A stretch of DNA of 64,000 bases from Macrocystis pyrifera (GCA_031763025.1 JASSKH010000023.1:4801501-4865500), one strand, 5' to 3'; shown: positions 1-12,316, counted from the stretch's first letter. The notes: generated from the sequence alone by a model not told the origin. Translations and numbers: made by a program.

Positions 1-2828
1 CACTGCTTTTCCAGCTGCCGTCAGTGCATCACATCTGACGTCGTCGCATTCAACGAATGTTCTGGCCAAGCTTGGGACTGCAGCGCTTCTTCTAGATCTT
101 CTCACGATCATGTGAGCCATCCTTATCCGGGAGGCATCTGGTTTTGAAGTCAACTTTTTATTTATTTGTTTTTGTTTATGTTCCCTGTTTCTCGTCTCTT
201 TCGTTCTTCTTGCTCTCTCTTTTCTTTCGTTTTTTTCTTCTTTTTTTTACGAACCTGCGTTACTGAGTGCGTTTATAGTGTAGAGCGTGACAAGCTGCCT
301 AGTGGCATAAGTAGGCGCTTCTCCCCTCCCAGTATAGGTGAGTTGACGCTTCTCCCCTCCTAGTAGGCACCGTCAAATCGCACGTGCAAGTACGTACGTA
401 CAACAAGCTCTGTTGTTCTTTCTTAGTAAGTACTTGATATATAAGTACTGGTGCTAATAGCAGTATGATGATCGAGGTTTGTTTTTTCCGCTCCCTATAC
501 CCCGTCTCCGCCGTGGAATGACGAGGTCGATGACCTCCACGATACGTGATTCCACGTGGTTGAATGCACCTGGAGACCCCCCAAATGACCTCGTGCTCAT
601 CGCACAAACCAAGCAGCGTTTTTCTTTGTACCCCTCCGCCTCGATATGCCCGCCCTTTCACAGGGAATGCACGTAGTAAGTACTACTGTAGGTGGAACTA
701 CTGGCACATTCTTGCCCGCAGACATTTTGTCTGCATCTTCCGGTCTATACCCGTGTTGTATGGGATTTGACCCTTGCCACGACTACAAAGAAGCTGCTAT
801 CGTACTGATAGGACAACCACGCAGCAGTACGTACCGACACCTTATTCTTTGGTACGTGATATGTATGCCGGTGGTGTGACCTACTACGCCATCGTTAGTA
901 TACGCATCTGTATGCAGCGTACAAACGGCTCGACCATAATTGCGAATTGTATCCGCTTGTATCCATCGCATGGAATATTCGCCTGCGAGTTCTTGAGAGG
1001 CCATTATTATTTATTTATTTATTTTTACCTGATACGAGCAACGGTATACGTATTGACTGACCTCACTTGCGACCCCCTGATAGCCAGAAGAATCATATAT
1101 ATATTTTTTATTATTTTTTTTTTTTTTTCATGCCCTTTGGTTACCGGATTTCAAGCCATATACTGGCCTACAGAGACTGGTATACGAGCGAGATACAAAT
1201 AGTGAATAGTGGTACCATGGTACGTAGTAATAATATTACGTATGTAGTAGCGAAAATTCCCGTGAACCCCCCCTCGTTCCCTGCCATATATTTAGGTAGC
1301 CAAACGATGCACAATTGGGTCGGTCCCCCCGTCTCGATGTGATGGAGTCGCACATCCATCGTATAGGAACGCATATACTCGCAGACGAATCTTGTATGGT
1401 TGCACGTAGTATTAATAGCTCTTTTGGGACCAGCGTACATATGTGCACCCCTCTTCAGATTGGCCCATCCTTACGCTGCTTCTACCCTACGAGGTACAGA
1501 ACAAGCGGCATGATGCACCTCCTGCGGAGCCTTTACTATATAAACAGGGCGCATGTTGCCGAAAATGACCAGATTTCTGCTACCTTTTTTGCCCCACCCC
1601 CACAGCCTGTAGGATACAAACAACGGCCGTTATTTCCATTTTTTTTGTTTTATTTTATTTTACTGCTGCTCTTTACGTGCACGTTTCCCAGCGTTAACGA
1701 CATAACACAGCTTTATGATGCTGAACCTTGTCCCACGGCTGCCTGTGTGCATCTAAATTTCTCAGTTTTACACCAGAAATAAGGTATAAGCTGCCTACGT
1801 GCACGATCTTCAGCGTTAACGATACAACGAGGCTTTACGGCGCCCAACCTTGTCTGACTACTGCTGTTTACGCCTACCCCCCCCCAGCTGTACTACATTA
1901 ACAGAATGTACGATACCTGATCTGGTCCGAATATTTTGTTTGGTCGTGTTTGTTTTCCCTCCCTTTCCCGTTTCGCTTTCGATTTTTGTTTTTTTTTTTT
2001 TTTTTTTTTTTTTTTTCCTCCACTTTTTAGCCAAAGCAGGGTAGACACTGTTCAAGTTTGTTACAAGTGTTATTTTCCAGCGCATCCCATCCCCACCCGC
2101 TTTTACAAATATGCAGGGTACAGGCTGCCTAGAACTGTAACACTACAAAGGTTACACAAACGAGTAACATATCATCTGGTTATCCCTTGTTTGTCCAGCT
2201 TCTCACAAAACCAGCAGCTGCCTGCTGCTCATATATGGAACATAATAACTGTGGCCCGGGCAGTGATCAGTTCCAAAGAGATGAACTAAATGCTGGCCAA
2301 ATTAAACAAAATAATATACAATTTTTCGCGGCGGATTAGAGTATTGGACCTCCCCACAGGAGCCAAATGATACCCTTTTCCACATTTTTACGTACCGGGG
2401 TCTATTTATTTATTTTTTGTTTTCCACTTGTGTTACCTCTACGATACCCTACGTATCTCACATCGTGTCGGACCTCGCGACGCCCCGAAATGCACCGGTT
2501 GCTGTCTGTTTTGCCACGGAACGACAAGCTGCCCACCGTTTAGGGAATCGCCCGATATTCTGTGCAGCTACTAAATAGTGCCGGCATGCTGCATTTTTTT
2601 TTTCCCCGACTCGACCTTCACATTTTCTTTACGGGTACTCTTATTTGTATCCCAACGAAAGGTCTTGCACTGCCCACGCTCAGTAAGCGTCACCCTGTTA
2701 TCATTACGAACATTGGGCATTTCAGACGGAGTTATGTTCAATTCTGTTCAACTGATATCACTTGAGTGACCCCGGCGCGACTACCGTCAATCAAACGCGA
2801 GGTGCCTGGCGCTAGTTAGATGCCCTCA
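1..2828. other. T-rich non-coding DNA, no gene seen
   Basis: No reading frame here has a recognisable domain. The stretch has T-rich tracts about every 300-400 bp (near 155, 225, 1010, 1115, 1640, 1990, 2405 and 2590). Short phrases resembling ACAAGCTGCCTA recur near 289, 1788, 2120 and 2525, which suggests a decayed repeat. Part of it may be the 5' LTR of the retroelement that follows, but I could not pair it with a downstream copy. Confidence 0.5.
1670..1870. repeat. Diverged tandem pair, period about 124 bp
   Basis: The segment starting near 1670 (TACGTGCACG, then CAGCGTTAACGA, CTTTA and CAACCTTGTC-like words) recurs near 1794 in the same order. The copies differ at many positions, so the duplication is old. 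Confidence 0.5.
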
Positions 2829-2830
2829 AC

Positions 2831-2838
2831 TATAAAAA
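2831..2838 (+). promoter_or_regulatory. TATA-like box upstream of the NADAR element
   Basis: TATAAAAA lies about 105 bp before a TTGGTATTGTAGCC stretch near 2937 that resembles a tRNA primer-binding site, and about 210 bp before the gag start. This spacing is what an LTR U3-R-U5 end would give. It is inference, since no matching 3' LTR was found. Confidence 0.3.
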
Positions 2839-3042
2839 TATCCTTCGACGGGCACTAAAATCGTGGCACGCACAACCTCAACACCCCCTATCGTACGTCC
2901 TTACCGTCACTCCTTTCTCTCTCCTAGATCGGTTTGTTGGTATTGTAGCCGCCTACCCTGATCCAAGCCTGGATCCACCCGCCCTCTCCATCCTCCACCA
3001 AACCTCTTCCCGCCCCAGTACAAGCGTTCCACCCGCCTAAAC

Positions 3043-5176
3043 ATGGCCGAGAAAGCTTCCTCCACCAACATGCCCGGCGCCCACTCCCCCGACGCCACCA
3101 ACCCCCGCGAGGCGAGGTATGCCGCAAGGGCCTCTCGCGCCACGGACGACGACACCCCCGGCTTCGAAACCATTCTGAGCGACCTCACGCTACACCCCAC
3201 CACACCGGGATCCTCTCCACTGGGAGCAGGTACGACCAGTGCCGTGCCTACCATAAAACCGGAGGTCTCCGCACAGGAAGCCTCCACCCTTGCTCTCCAT
3301 CCGGGGCGTTACCAAGGCGATCCCACGGCCCTCCGTGAGCGCCGTGCGGCCCTCAAAGCCCACCACGAGCAGCTCCTCCTTCTCGCGAAAGAGAGCGCTG
3401 ACCTCCTACTCGTGCTACCGCCATCCCCCACTCCCTCTTCGAACCCTTTCGACCCCACCTACGAGACTACAGCTGTGACCGCGACCACCACAACGCAATC
3501 GCAGCCGCTCGCTCCGCACCCGGACCCACCCTTTACGTCCGCCGCGATGTCTAGGACCACCACCCACCAGCCTCCCCAAAACCAAACTGGGACCACAATG
3601 TCCCAGGCACCATTTCCGACCCAACCCTCGCCAGCCCCCATGCCCACTGGGCACAGGCAACCGCAGACGTTCGGTTTCGAGTCCAATGACTGGGTTTTCC
3701 TGGACGCCAAGCTCCGCTGGATGCAGAGTACACGCGACCCGATAGCCTCGGATGTCTCGATAGCGGCACATCGCGTCTGGCGCCTGTTCACACCCGACTG
3801 CGACCCGTCGATCACCCTCGTTCTGGCCCGCGCCGCCACCGAGGGTGCCTCGTCCGAGTTCATCGGGGCCGCCCACACCCTTTTACTCGAGCTACGGTAT
3901 TTCCACTCCAACGCCGGCCGCGGCTACGTGTGGAACCCAACCGAGCCTCGACCCACTCTCCCGACACCCCCCAACCACCCGCCCCACGACGGACACGCCG
4001 CCGGCGATACCGTCCCACTCCACCTCGACAACTCCCACGACGACGACAGCGCCCCCCCCCGCACGAGCACTTAGCCTGAGGACAGAAGCCACTACGGAGC
4101 CCATGACGGAGGCGGAACGTCGTAGTGTCCGGCGCCTCTACGCCGGGGTCGATATGCGCAAGTTCACTGCGCTCGTGCGGTTTCCATGCCCGGACAATGT
4201 GGAACCCGCCGTCTACCTGGGCATGCTCCTCGCCAGCGTGAAACTCATCCTCGGCGAGATCCTGATAGTGTGCGACGACTCGGAGAAGCAGTCGTTTGAA
4301 ACACCTCCGTGGGTAGTGGGATGGGATGCTCCACTTCAAAGGTGTTTCCGCAAGGCGCTCTCGTCCCCCCAGGTCATGACATCGCCACTGCCTCGCCTCA
4401 TCGACGATTTCTTCGTCCAGGTGCGCCAGGAGCTCACCGTCGACAACACCGGACCGTCGGCATTCAAGAAGCTCCTACGTCTACTCACGAACCACTTCGA
4501 CGACGGCGACCAGGGCCGCGCCTTCGAGCAGCTCCACACCTTCGGCGTCCCAAATCTGACGGACTTCGCGACCTTCGTCCGTGCCTTCAAAGAACGTGTG
4601 TCCATCGCACAAGGCACGGAACGGGTCTTCAAGCCGAGCGATGCCATGGTCATCGAGATTGTACGCGGCACTACGGGCAGCCAATACCCGTCCCTCATGC
4701 CCACGCTTTATCCGGGGCGCCTCATGACCACCCCGCAGCCCTTCTCCTCGGTTGCCGACATGTGGGCAGCTTTCGAAGTGCTGGCGACCAACAAGACGCC
4801 GGCAATCAACGGGCACCGCTTCCACGCGACTTCCTCCGGCGGATTCGTCACGTACTCCTCCTCTCCACCGACCCCAGCGCGGCAGCAAACTCCGCGTGGC
4901 CCAGGTACCAACACAAGGGGGTCTTCCTCCAACCCGTTCGTCATGAACGTGGCCGAACAGGGGCGCGACCCGTTCTGCGAGGACGAGGCGGACTGGCCGC
5001 TGCGACACTACGAGGAGGTATACATGGTCACGACCACATTCGACCCTCAGACCCCAATCGCTCCGACAACTGGCGCCACAACAACGGCCGGTCATACGAC
5101 AACGGCAACTGACAGTCGCCAGGGCAACAGTTACATCGACAACGCATCGAGCCTGCCCCCTCGTCTTCAGCATTGA
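3043..5176 (+). CDS. gag-like region of the NADAR element
   Basis: The region opens with MAEKASSTNMPG and a long Pro/Thr/Ser-rich stretch. It continues into a helical, capsid-like part with FKKLLRLLTNHFDDGD and FATFVRAFKERVSIAQG, which resemble the capsid core of Ty3/gypsy gag proteins. I see no CCHC zinc knuckle, which many gypsy gags carry near the end; here the end is Pro/Thr-rich. The role as particle structural protein is inferred from its place before protease and RT. The start was chosen as the first ATG after the TATA and primer-site-like stretch. Part of a fossil element. Confidence 0.7.
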
Positions 5177-6235
5177 CGGTGCATAGCCCCCCGACCAATA
5201 CTTCCGCACCTGCCGCCCCCGCGAACATGCGGATGGGCAGCACCAACTCGAAGTACCCACCCGAACCAACGGCAGCCGGGCACCTTCCGCACCAACGGAC
5301 AAGCCGATGGTGGAGCAACTGTCGCAATCTCCACCAACAGCATCTACTGCGAGCACCCGAGGCTCCCAGGACGCACGAGTAAATCACGTGCACCACGCCT
5401 ACCCGACCCCTGCCCTCCAATGCCCCCCCCCTACCCCAGCCCATTTCACAGTCACTTGCTCAAGCACTGATCATCTTGCCCAAGTGATTGCCTTGAGGTG
5501 TGGGCGGGAGGAGGCCAAGACGCCGAGCCCCACCGGGATGCTCCACTCGACGTCTTCTGGCGGTGAGCAACGCTGCTTGCCGACTATTGCCGAGACCCCA
5601 GACATTGCTACCCTGGGAAACGTCTCGACGATTACGGCTACCAGCGGTTCCGGTTCACACGAAACTACTGTTTCGTCTACCGGGCCACCGCCCCCTGAGC
5701 CTGCCTCATCAAGGCCGCTCCATACGCGCATGTTCCAGCATGCGCGTATTCCTTGTGACAGCGTTGAACCCGCGAACGACGGGCTTCTTCCAGCTGCCAC
5801 GGTGTTGACACCACCGCTGTCCCTGAGCTCGAGGGACAGTCCCGTTTTGAATACGGAAGACTCGCGACCAACGTCGACCAGGGTCTGCCCTGAGCCCCCT
5901 GACCCGTCCTCCTCGCCTGCTTCGCGCAAAGCGTGGACACGGACCCCAGGTGTGGCATCCCCTAGCGAGTATGCCCCTGTTCTCCAAAAGTTGGACGATA
6001 GGGCGCTTGAGGGTCGTCCCGCCCGGCTTATAAGCCCCGGCGAGGACCGCCCCGGTACCTCGGCTTTGCCGAGCAATTCCCCCGCGAACACGAGGGTTCC
6101 GGCCAGCACCGCTCGATCGTTGCTGACTCTACCTCCGTCGACGCCAGGCGGCGATAGGAAAGATTATCGTCGCCCCCCACCCCCCCCGACACAAAAGACG
6201 CCATCAACTGCACACGTCACCGCCGAGGCCGCCTC

Positions 6236-6711
6236 ATCTTTCCACTTCTTCTGGGACTCCTCTTCGGTCTTTTCGCAGTGGTACCTGTGCGACATCGAAC
6301 ACGATGGCGTCACATACAACTGCGCTGAGCAGATGATGATGGCGCAGAAGGCCGCGCTCTTCGGGGACATCACAACTGAGCGCCGCATCAAAGCGACCCG
6401 CGACCCAGCCCGCCAAAAAGCACTTGGGCGAACCGTTTCCGACTTCGACGAAATGGTCTGGGAGCGACACCGCTACACCATCGCCCTCTACATTAACTTC
6501 TCCAAGTTCCGCCAACACCCGGAGCTACGGGAGGAGCTAATAGCAACCGGCGACAAGCACATCGCCGAGGCCAGCCCACACGACCTCATCTGGGGCATAG
6601 GCTTCAAGGCCGACCATCCGGACGCCTGTGACCCGACGCGTTGGCGTGGTCGGAATCTGCTGGGCAGGATACTGATGGACGTTCGAGCAAACCTCGGCGC
6701 CAATCGCTCCG
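6236..6711 (+). CDS. NADAR domain inside the retroelement polyprotein
   Basis: About 155 residues match the NADAR (YbiA/DUF1768) fold. They begin at FHFFWDSSSVFSQWY and carry YNCAEQMMMAQKAALFGD, DPARQKALGRTV, FDEMVWERHR, EASPHDLIWGIG and WRGRNLLGRILMDVR. Known family members cleave N-glycosidic bonds in riboflavin-pathway intermediates, or remove ADP-ribose from guanine as antitoxins to DarT1-type toxins. The Glu of the AEQ motif, the WGIG loop and the W-G-N-LG motif are all present, so this domain looks well kept. It sits between gag and protease in the same reading frame as the protease, which argues that it belonged to the element's own polyprotein. A late insertion is less likely. What it did there is unknown. 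Removing ADP-ribose from element nucleic acid or blocking a host defence are guesses. Confidence 0.9.
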
Positions 6712-6984
6712 CCCAGCCTCCATTTCCTCCCCATCTTCACGACCCGGAGCCAACACCCGCCCCCACCGACTCCACCCGGGTTTCCCCCACAGCCGACGGC
6801 ATCCACGAAACAAGCCCGACCCCTCCATGGCAACCGCCTACCTCTCCACTTGGGCCACTCCTACCGCCGTCTACCCCCGACGCCTACCCCAGCAGCCACT
6901 TTGCCCAAGTGTCCACCATCAACACCGCCACTCACAGCCACCTCCCTACCCGCCGCCCGCCGATACCGGAACACGGACCATGCC

Positions 6985-7440
6985 TTACAAGCGGCATCAT
7001 TACCGTCGACGACGCGTCGTTCACGACGAAAGTACTCGTGCACAGCGGCCCCACCGCCACTACGCGCCGCGAACTCGTGGCACTGCTCGATACCGGCTCG
7101 CCCCAGTCGTTTATCACCGCAACCGCGGTGGAACAACTGAAGGCTTCCCAGGCAGCCACCGATGCGTGCGAACGGCACAGTTCCCCCCGTTCATGGGGAG
7201 GTTTCGGCACTTCAGCCCCCCTCTCCACCTCCGTCTCCATCCGCTTAAGCATCCAGTTTATGCGCCTCCAGTCCCCCACTGCTGCCCTGGCAGTATGGGC
7301 CTGCGTAGTTCCTGCAGGAACCATGCAGAACCCCCATCCTTCTGGGACGAGACAGCTGGATGCGCTTCGAGCGACGCTCGTATACCACGCTCCAGCAACA
7401 GCCCACCCCCCCCCCACCACCTCCCCGGCGAACCCGCGGT
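6985..7440 (+). CDS. Aspartic protease of the NADAR element
   Basis: The active-site motif ALLDTGSPQSFITATAV (about 7078-7128) follows a beta-strand-like lead-in (SGIITVDDASFTTKVLV), as in retropepsins. A hydrophobic stretch (AALAVWACVVP) follows where the second half of the fold is expected. It would cut the gag-pol polyprotein. It lies directly after the NADAR domain and before RT. Confidence 0.8.
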
Positions 7441-8129
7441 GAGCTCTCCTTGAACCACCATGACCCCAACGGAGCCTCAGCATTCATTCCCGACGACCGT
7501 TCCACTGACGACGTCTACCACCTCCGATTCGCCGGCAACAAAGCTATATCGCTTTCCTCCACCCCCCAAGCTCGTTAAGGTCAACCTGGCGCGCCAGTCA
7601 GGCGCTCCAGCGTTTACCGGGAACTACATGGTGAACATGCTCCCCCGCGAGAACCCACTCTCCGACACGGCCATTTTCGTCTCCGATGGATGCCAAACGG
7701 TCCCCCTATCTGGATCTACCGATCTCGAGCCGGGCGACCTCCTCGGAACCTCCTACTCCCCACTGGTACAGGTACCACTTTCCACCCTTGGACACCCTTC
7801 CTTGGCCCCTCCCCACCCCCCTCAAATTCCGGATGTACATGCCCTCCACGACAACATTCCCGTGGCCGACCAGTGCCCATCGACAGATGACCCTCCTACC
7901 GCACCACAAGCCCCGTGCCCACAACTCCTTGCACGCCTCAACACCGACCAACGGGACAGCTTCCTCGACCTCTGGGAACGTCTGCCGTTACACCTACGCG
8001 ACGTCAACTTCGACCTGCACGGTTCTGGATGGACCCCGTCGGTGATCACCAACCTGGGAGACGTCCTCTGCGAGTTCCAGGACGTTTTCTCCACCTCAAA
8101 AACCGACTTCGGCTCGTGCTCGCTGATTC

Positions 8130-8900
8130 CGTTCAAGATCACCGTACCCCCGGGCAGCGCACCGGTCACTTCCCGCCCCTACAGGATCAACCCATCCTCG
8201 CAAAGAAGGCAGACGCGGTATTAGACCAGTACCTGGCCGCCGGCCTGATCCAACATTCTACGTCGCCATACTCAAGCCCTATGGTGGCCATCCCCAAAAA
8301 GGATGGAGGTGTCCGGATTACGATCAACTACAAAGAAGCTCAACGCCATCAGCTCCCTCGGGCAACTCCCCATCCCCCGCGTCGACGAAGTCCTCGACTC
8401 CTTGGGCAAAGGTCGCATCTTTTCTCTCTTCGACCTGGTCTCCTCGTTCCACCAAATCACCATCGACGAGGACACCATCCCTTTGACGGCGTTTTGCACT
8501 TCCAACCGGCTGTTCGAATGGCTTGTTATGCCGCAGGGAAGCAGCGCCTCCCCGGGCTGGTTCGTGAAGGTCATCAACGAGGTCATCAAGGGCCTGGAAC
8601 GCGTCGCCGCGTACCTCGACGACATCATCGTCTTCGACCCCGACCCCACCGACCACGTCGCCAACATGAGAACCCTCTTCGCACGCCTCCGGAAGCACCA
8701 CCTCAAACTCTCCCCCGCCAAGGCCAAAATTGGCGCCACCACCGCCGATTTCCTGGGACACACCATTTCCGCTGGCGGCTACAGCCCAAATTCCGACAAG
8801 GTCGCCGCCCTCACCAGAATGCCCATGCCGACCGACAAGAAGCAAGTGCGCTCACTCCTTGGAGGCATCAACTACTACGGCAAGTTCCTGCCAAACCTTT
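8130..8900 (+). CDS. Reverse transcriptase of the NADAR element
   Basis: Ty3/gypsy RT blocks are visible in order. They are a PPGSAPVTSRPYRI lead-in, AGLIQHSTSPYSSPMVAIPK followed by KDGGVRITINY, FSLFDLVSSFHQITID, FEWLVMPQGSSASPGWF, and the catalytic box YLDDIIVF near 8611-8636. DFLGHTISAGGY and the VRSLLGGINYYGKFLPNLS connection segment follow. The pattern is typical of gypsy rather than copia elements. Confidence 0.9.
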
Positions 8901-9024
8901 CTCGACGTCTGCGCCCCATCAACGCTCTACTCAAGCAAGGCGCGACGTTCGACTTCACCCCCTCCATGGAAACCACCGTACGCGCCATTCTCCAAGAACT
9001 TGCCGAACCGCCTATCCTCGTCTA

Positions 9025-9345
9025 CCCCGACTGGGACGCCGTCGCCGACAACTCCCGCCCCTTCCGCCTCTACTGCGACGCTAGCATCGACGGCTTCGGA
9101 GCGACCCTTGAGCAAGAGCAAGCCGACGGCTCAGTCCGCCCCATCCTCTTCATCAGCCGTGCCACCCTGGACTCCGAACGTTCATGGACACCCCTCGACC
9201 TCGAGGCCGGGAGCATCGTGTGGGCGATCAAACGCCTCCGCGGACACTTATGGTCCACCCGCTTCCAGATCTACTCGGACCACAAGGCGCTCGAGAACAT
9301 TGCCAAGGTCGGCGAACATAACGCTCGTGTCGGCGATGGCTCGAG
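9025..9345 (+). CDS. RNase H of the NADAR element
   Basis: FRLYCDASIDGFGATLEQ carries the first catalytic Asp. RPILFISRATLDSERSW and LEAGSIVWAIKRLRGHLW carry the conserved region with Glu, and FQIYSDHKALENI carries the later Asp. This is the Ty3/gypsy RNase H layout directly after the RT connection. Confidence 0.85.
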
Positions 9346-10359
9346 TTCCTTTCAGCATACACCTACACGCTGGAATACCGGAAGGGCACGACCAACGGCA
9401 ACGCCGACTTCCTCTCCCGGCTTCCCCAACCAGCCACCGACGCCGACCGCACCGGACGCAACCGCCTCACTGGCCCCGACACCGTCGGCATCTACCTCAT
9501 CCGCCCCTGCGGCTTCGCGCCGAACGACCCTTCCACCCCGGGTATCGGCTTGGGTGGGCTCGTGTCCCCCCCTTCCAGACCCATCCCGACCGTCCAGCCG
9601 CTCCCCTTCACTGACGACGACTTCCGCGATTTTCGCCTACTCGGACCACGTATGGAGCACCCCACCCTTTCCCCCGCAACCCACACCTTCATCGGGCCTA
9701 TTGCGACCAGCGACTCCACCACCGGACAGCTTGCCGGCACCGAGAATGCCGCCGTGAACACCGGAGCTCCTCCAGGCTCGGCTTCCATGCCGTCCGTCGT
9801 CTCTCCGCCGCCCACCATTGGCGCCACGACACCAGCCCTTTCAGGTCTGATATCTTCTCGGACCCGCCATCGCGTCGCCGCTGCCGCGGGAACCCCTCGG
9901 CCCACAGCCGACTACCGGTTTGGACGCCGACCGCCACCCAAGCCATCGGCGCCCACCACGCAAAGACCGACCCCTTTAACAACGCCCTCGCCGCCGGCAC
10001 AAACACCACCGTCAGTGCCCCTTCCGGAGCCCGTCGTCGAACCCGATGATGACCCCTACCTCCTCGCCTGCGTCGAGCACTACACCTACAAAGACTGGGC
10101 GCGAGAACAACGCGCGGAGCCCCTGTGCTGCGCCACCATCCGCTTCCTGTCGTTGGACTCCCCCAGCCCCACGCCGCACGACCTCCTGGACTTCATCCCC
10201 CCGGCCCGGCGCCCACAACTTTCGGACGTCCTCACTCTTGCCTCCAAAAGCAAGCTACACCGTACCGACGACGAAACCGCCCTCCTGGTCCAACGACCAC
10301 CCACAACCTCATCCGGGAACAGCCTACCACCACCACCCGCCCCCTCTACCCCACGCGTC

Positions 10360-11260
10360 TACGTGCCAATGTTAATGCGCCCTTGGGTGCTGAACACATG
10401 CCACGCCACCACCTCTCTACACCTGGGAGTCACCCGAACGGTCCGCATGTTGGCACGTTTCTTTTGGTGGATTGGCATGGACGCTTCCGTCCGCTGGTGG
10501 ATCCGCCGTTGCCTTCAATGCCAGGCGCGGAAGACCTCCCGGCACACCATTCGTTGGCCCATCCTTTCTCTTCCTTTGCCCAACGGGCCTGGCATCACCG
10601 TCAGCGTCGACTACTTCGGGCCCCTGCCGCTCACGCCGCGCGGGAACGTCCACATCCTCCTCTTCACAGACCGCTTCAGCCGCCGCGCCGATATGTATGC
10701 CGTTTCAGCGGCGCAATTCACGGCCGCCGGCACTGCCGACATCTTCCTGAACGAGTACATCCCTCTCTGGGGGTGCCCGGTTACACTTCTCTCCGACAAC
10801 GGACTACACTTCACCTCCAAGCTTGCGAACATCGTCTACGAACGCCTTGGCATCCACAAGGTCAACACCAGCTCCTACCACCCCTGCACCAACGGCGGCG
10901 TCGAGCGCGTCAACCACGTACTGGCCCAAATGCTCTCTATGGTTGGCAACGAACAGCAGACCGACTGGGACGTGCTGCTCCCACACGTGTCGTCGGCCTA
11001 CAACAATTCCGTGAACGCCGCCACAGGGCTTGCACCTAACGAAATCCACATGGGCCGCCTTCCTCGCCTCCCGCTCTCGGTCTTCGAACCCGACAATATC
11101 GGTGGTCACCAAAGCCTGGACCGCGATCACCTGGTTTACATCAACCTCGCCACCGACCGACAACGACGCGCCTATTCCCTCGTCCGCGAACTACACCGAC
11201 TCACCGTCTCGCGTCTTCAGCGCCGCAATGCGCCCATCATGGCCGCCCTCCTAGCATCCC
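10360..11260 (+). CDS. Integrase of the NADAR element
   Basis: An HHCC zinc-binding N-terminus is visible (HATTSLHLG, then CLQCQARK). The DDE core follows: ITVSVDYFGPLP near 10595, VTLLSDNGLHF near 10780 and GGVERVNHVLAQML near 10893. The spacing and the VDYFGPL, SDNGLHF and VERVNH motifs are those of Ty3/gypsy integrases. It would insert the cDNA into the genome. Confidence 0.9.
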
Positions 11261-11654
11261 CCCCCCTTCACCGTAGGCGGCTGGGTTTGGGTCTACAACT
11301 CCGCCTCAACCATCCGCCAAGGCGTCAAAAAGGGCACCGACGCAACCGTCCTCAAGGCGAAGCTTTCCCTGAACTGGAATGGCCCCTTCAAGGTCCTTGC
11401 CGTAGGGCCGACGCCCGCCTCAAACACCCCCGACAATCGCCCCCTTCACGACAAACTACTTTTCCTCGACCTTCCATCGGACCTTCCGGGACGGGACTCC
11501 AAGCCACGCGTCTCCGTCCAACGATGCAAACCTTGCCGGAACCCCGACGACACCAGCGACATCCCCAAGCATCTGCCCGCGGACCTTACTGCATACGTGC
11601 TCACAGCTTCTGCCGCCAAGTCCCCCCCTTACCACGTCACCGTCGACGACGTCA

Positions 11655-11835
11655 CTCCTCCACCGGAACGCCTCGAGGTCGAGCAGATCACTGGCCATCA
11701 ACTCGTACGCGGCCGCGGCGGGGTCATCGCCGTTCTGTACGAGACTCACTGGACTGGACTTCTCAGCCCCTCGTGGGAACGCGAGCTGGACCTTCAACAC
11801 TTCCGGCGCCACATCCTACTTTACTGGTCACGATC
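11655..11835 (+). CDS. Chromodomain-like segment after integrase
   Basis: The segment PERLEVEQITGHQLVRGRGG, then VLYETHWTGL, SPSWERELDLQHF and a closing ILLYW, fits the chromodomain pattern: a V-E-I opening, a Y-x-x-W core with SWE, and a terminal helix. Chromoviruses carry such domains after integrase, where they are known to steer insertion towards marked chromatin. The aromatic cage is only partly visible, so call it chromodomain-like. Confidence 0.65.
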
Positions 11836-11984
11836 ACCAACCCAGCACCGCCAGACGAACCGCCTCTACCGCCAGATGCGCATCGGCGCCGCTCACCGCG
11901 AACTGGCCCGATCTCAGGGACAAATCTTCCTCGCCCCAGGCTACGCCTTGGTCTCCCGCAGCCTTTGGCTCCACAACTTCAGCA

Positions 11985-12225
11985 CCACCATCCTACCCTC
12001 CGGAGCACACATATGGTACAAGGCGCGCGACGGCCTTTGGTGGCTGGGCAAGGTCGCCCACGGCTCACCCCCTGACGCCTCTTCGGGAACTCCGCCGGAG
12101 TCTTCACCGGGAAACTCCTACATCGTCCGGTTCCTGGACGACCCCGGCCCGATCAAGATCGACCTCCAACCCGCCCGCTACACTACAGCACGGAACGCCG
12201 TATACGGATCGTGGTGTCTTCAACG
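11985..12225 (+). CDS. Tudor/PWWP-like tail of the polyprotein
   Basis: Following the chromodomain-like segment, GAHIWYKARDGLWWLGKV and, after a Ser/Pro linker, SYIVRFLDDPGPIKIDL look like the two beta-strand pairs of a Tudor/Agenet/PWWP-type chromatin reader. The region closes with ARYTTARNAVYGSWCLQ. The assignment is by pattern only and no close family member came to mind. A second chromatin reader at the end of a gypsy polyprotein would be unusual. Confidence 0.4.
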
Positions 12226-12316
12226 CCATGGGAATGGGAGCCTAGCACGTGGGGTGCTGCGGAACTCTGATGTGTCCCGCGGAACCCCCACCGTTTCCAC
12301 TCCCCCCCCTGGTTAG

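Larger units (their letters stand above)
2936..12316 (+). mobile_element. Ty3/gypsy (chromovirus-like) fossil with a NADAR domain
   Basis: This is a GC-rich LTR-retrotransposon body on the plus strand. Parts in order are gag, proline/serine-rich linker, NADAR domain, aspartic protease, reverse transcriptase, RNase H, HHCC plus DDE integrase, a chromodomain-like segment and a Tudor-like tail. The order PR-RT-RH-IN with a chromodomain after integrase marks it as Ty3/gypsy, near the chromoviruses. It looks broken, with about half a dozen interruptions, some of which could reflect the frameshift or read-through that such elements are known to use. No LTR pair was found inside the window, so the ends are uncertain and the age cannot be taken from LTR divergence. 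The still recognisable motifs suggest moderate age. Confidence 0.9.

Noticed and set aside
3415-9905. Many minus-strand frames over the NADAR element
   Set aside because: They are shadows of GC-rich plus-strand coding sequence, with no domains of their own.
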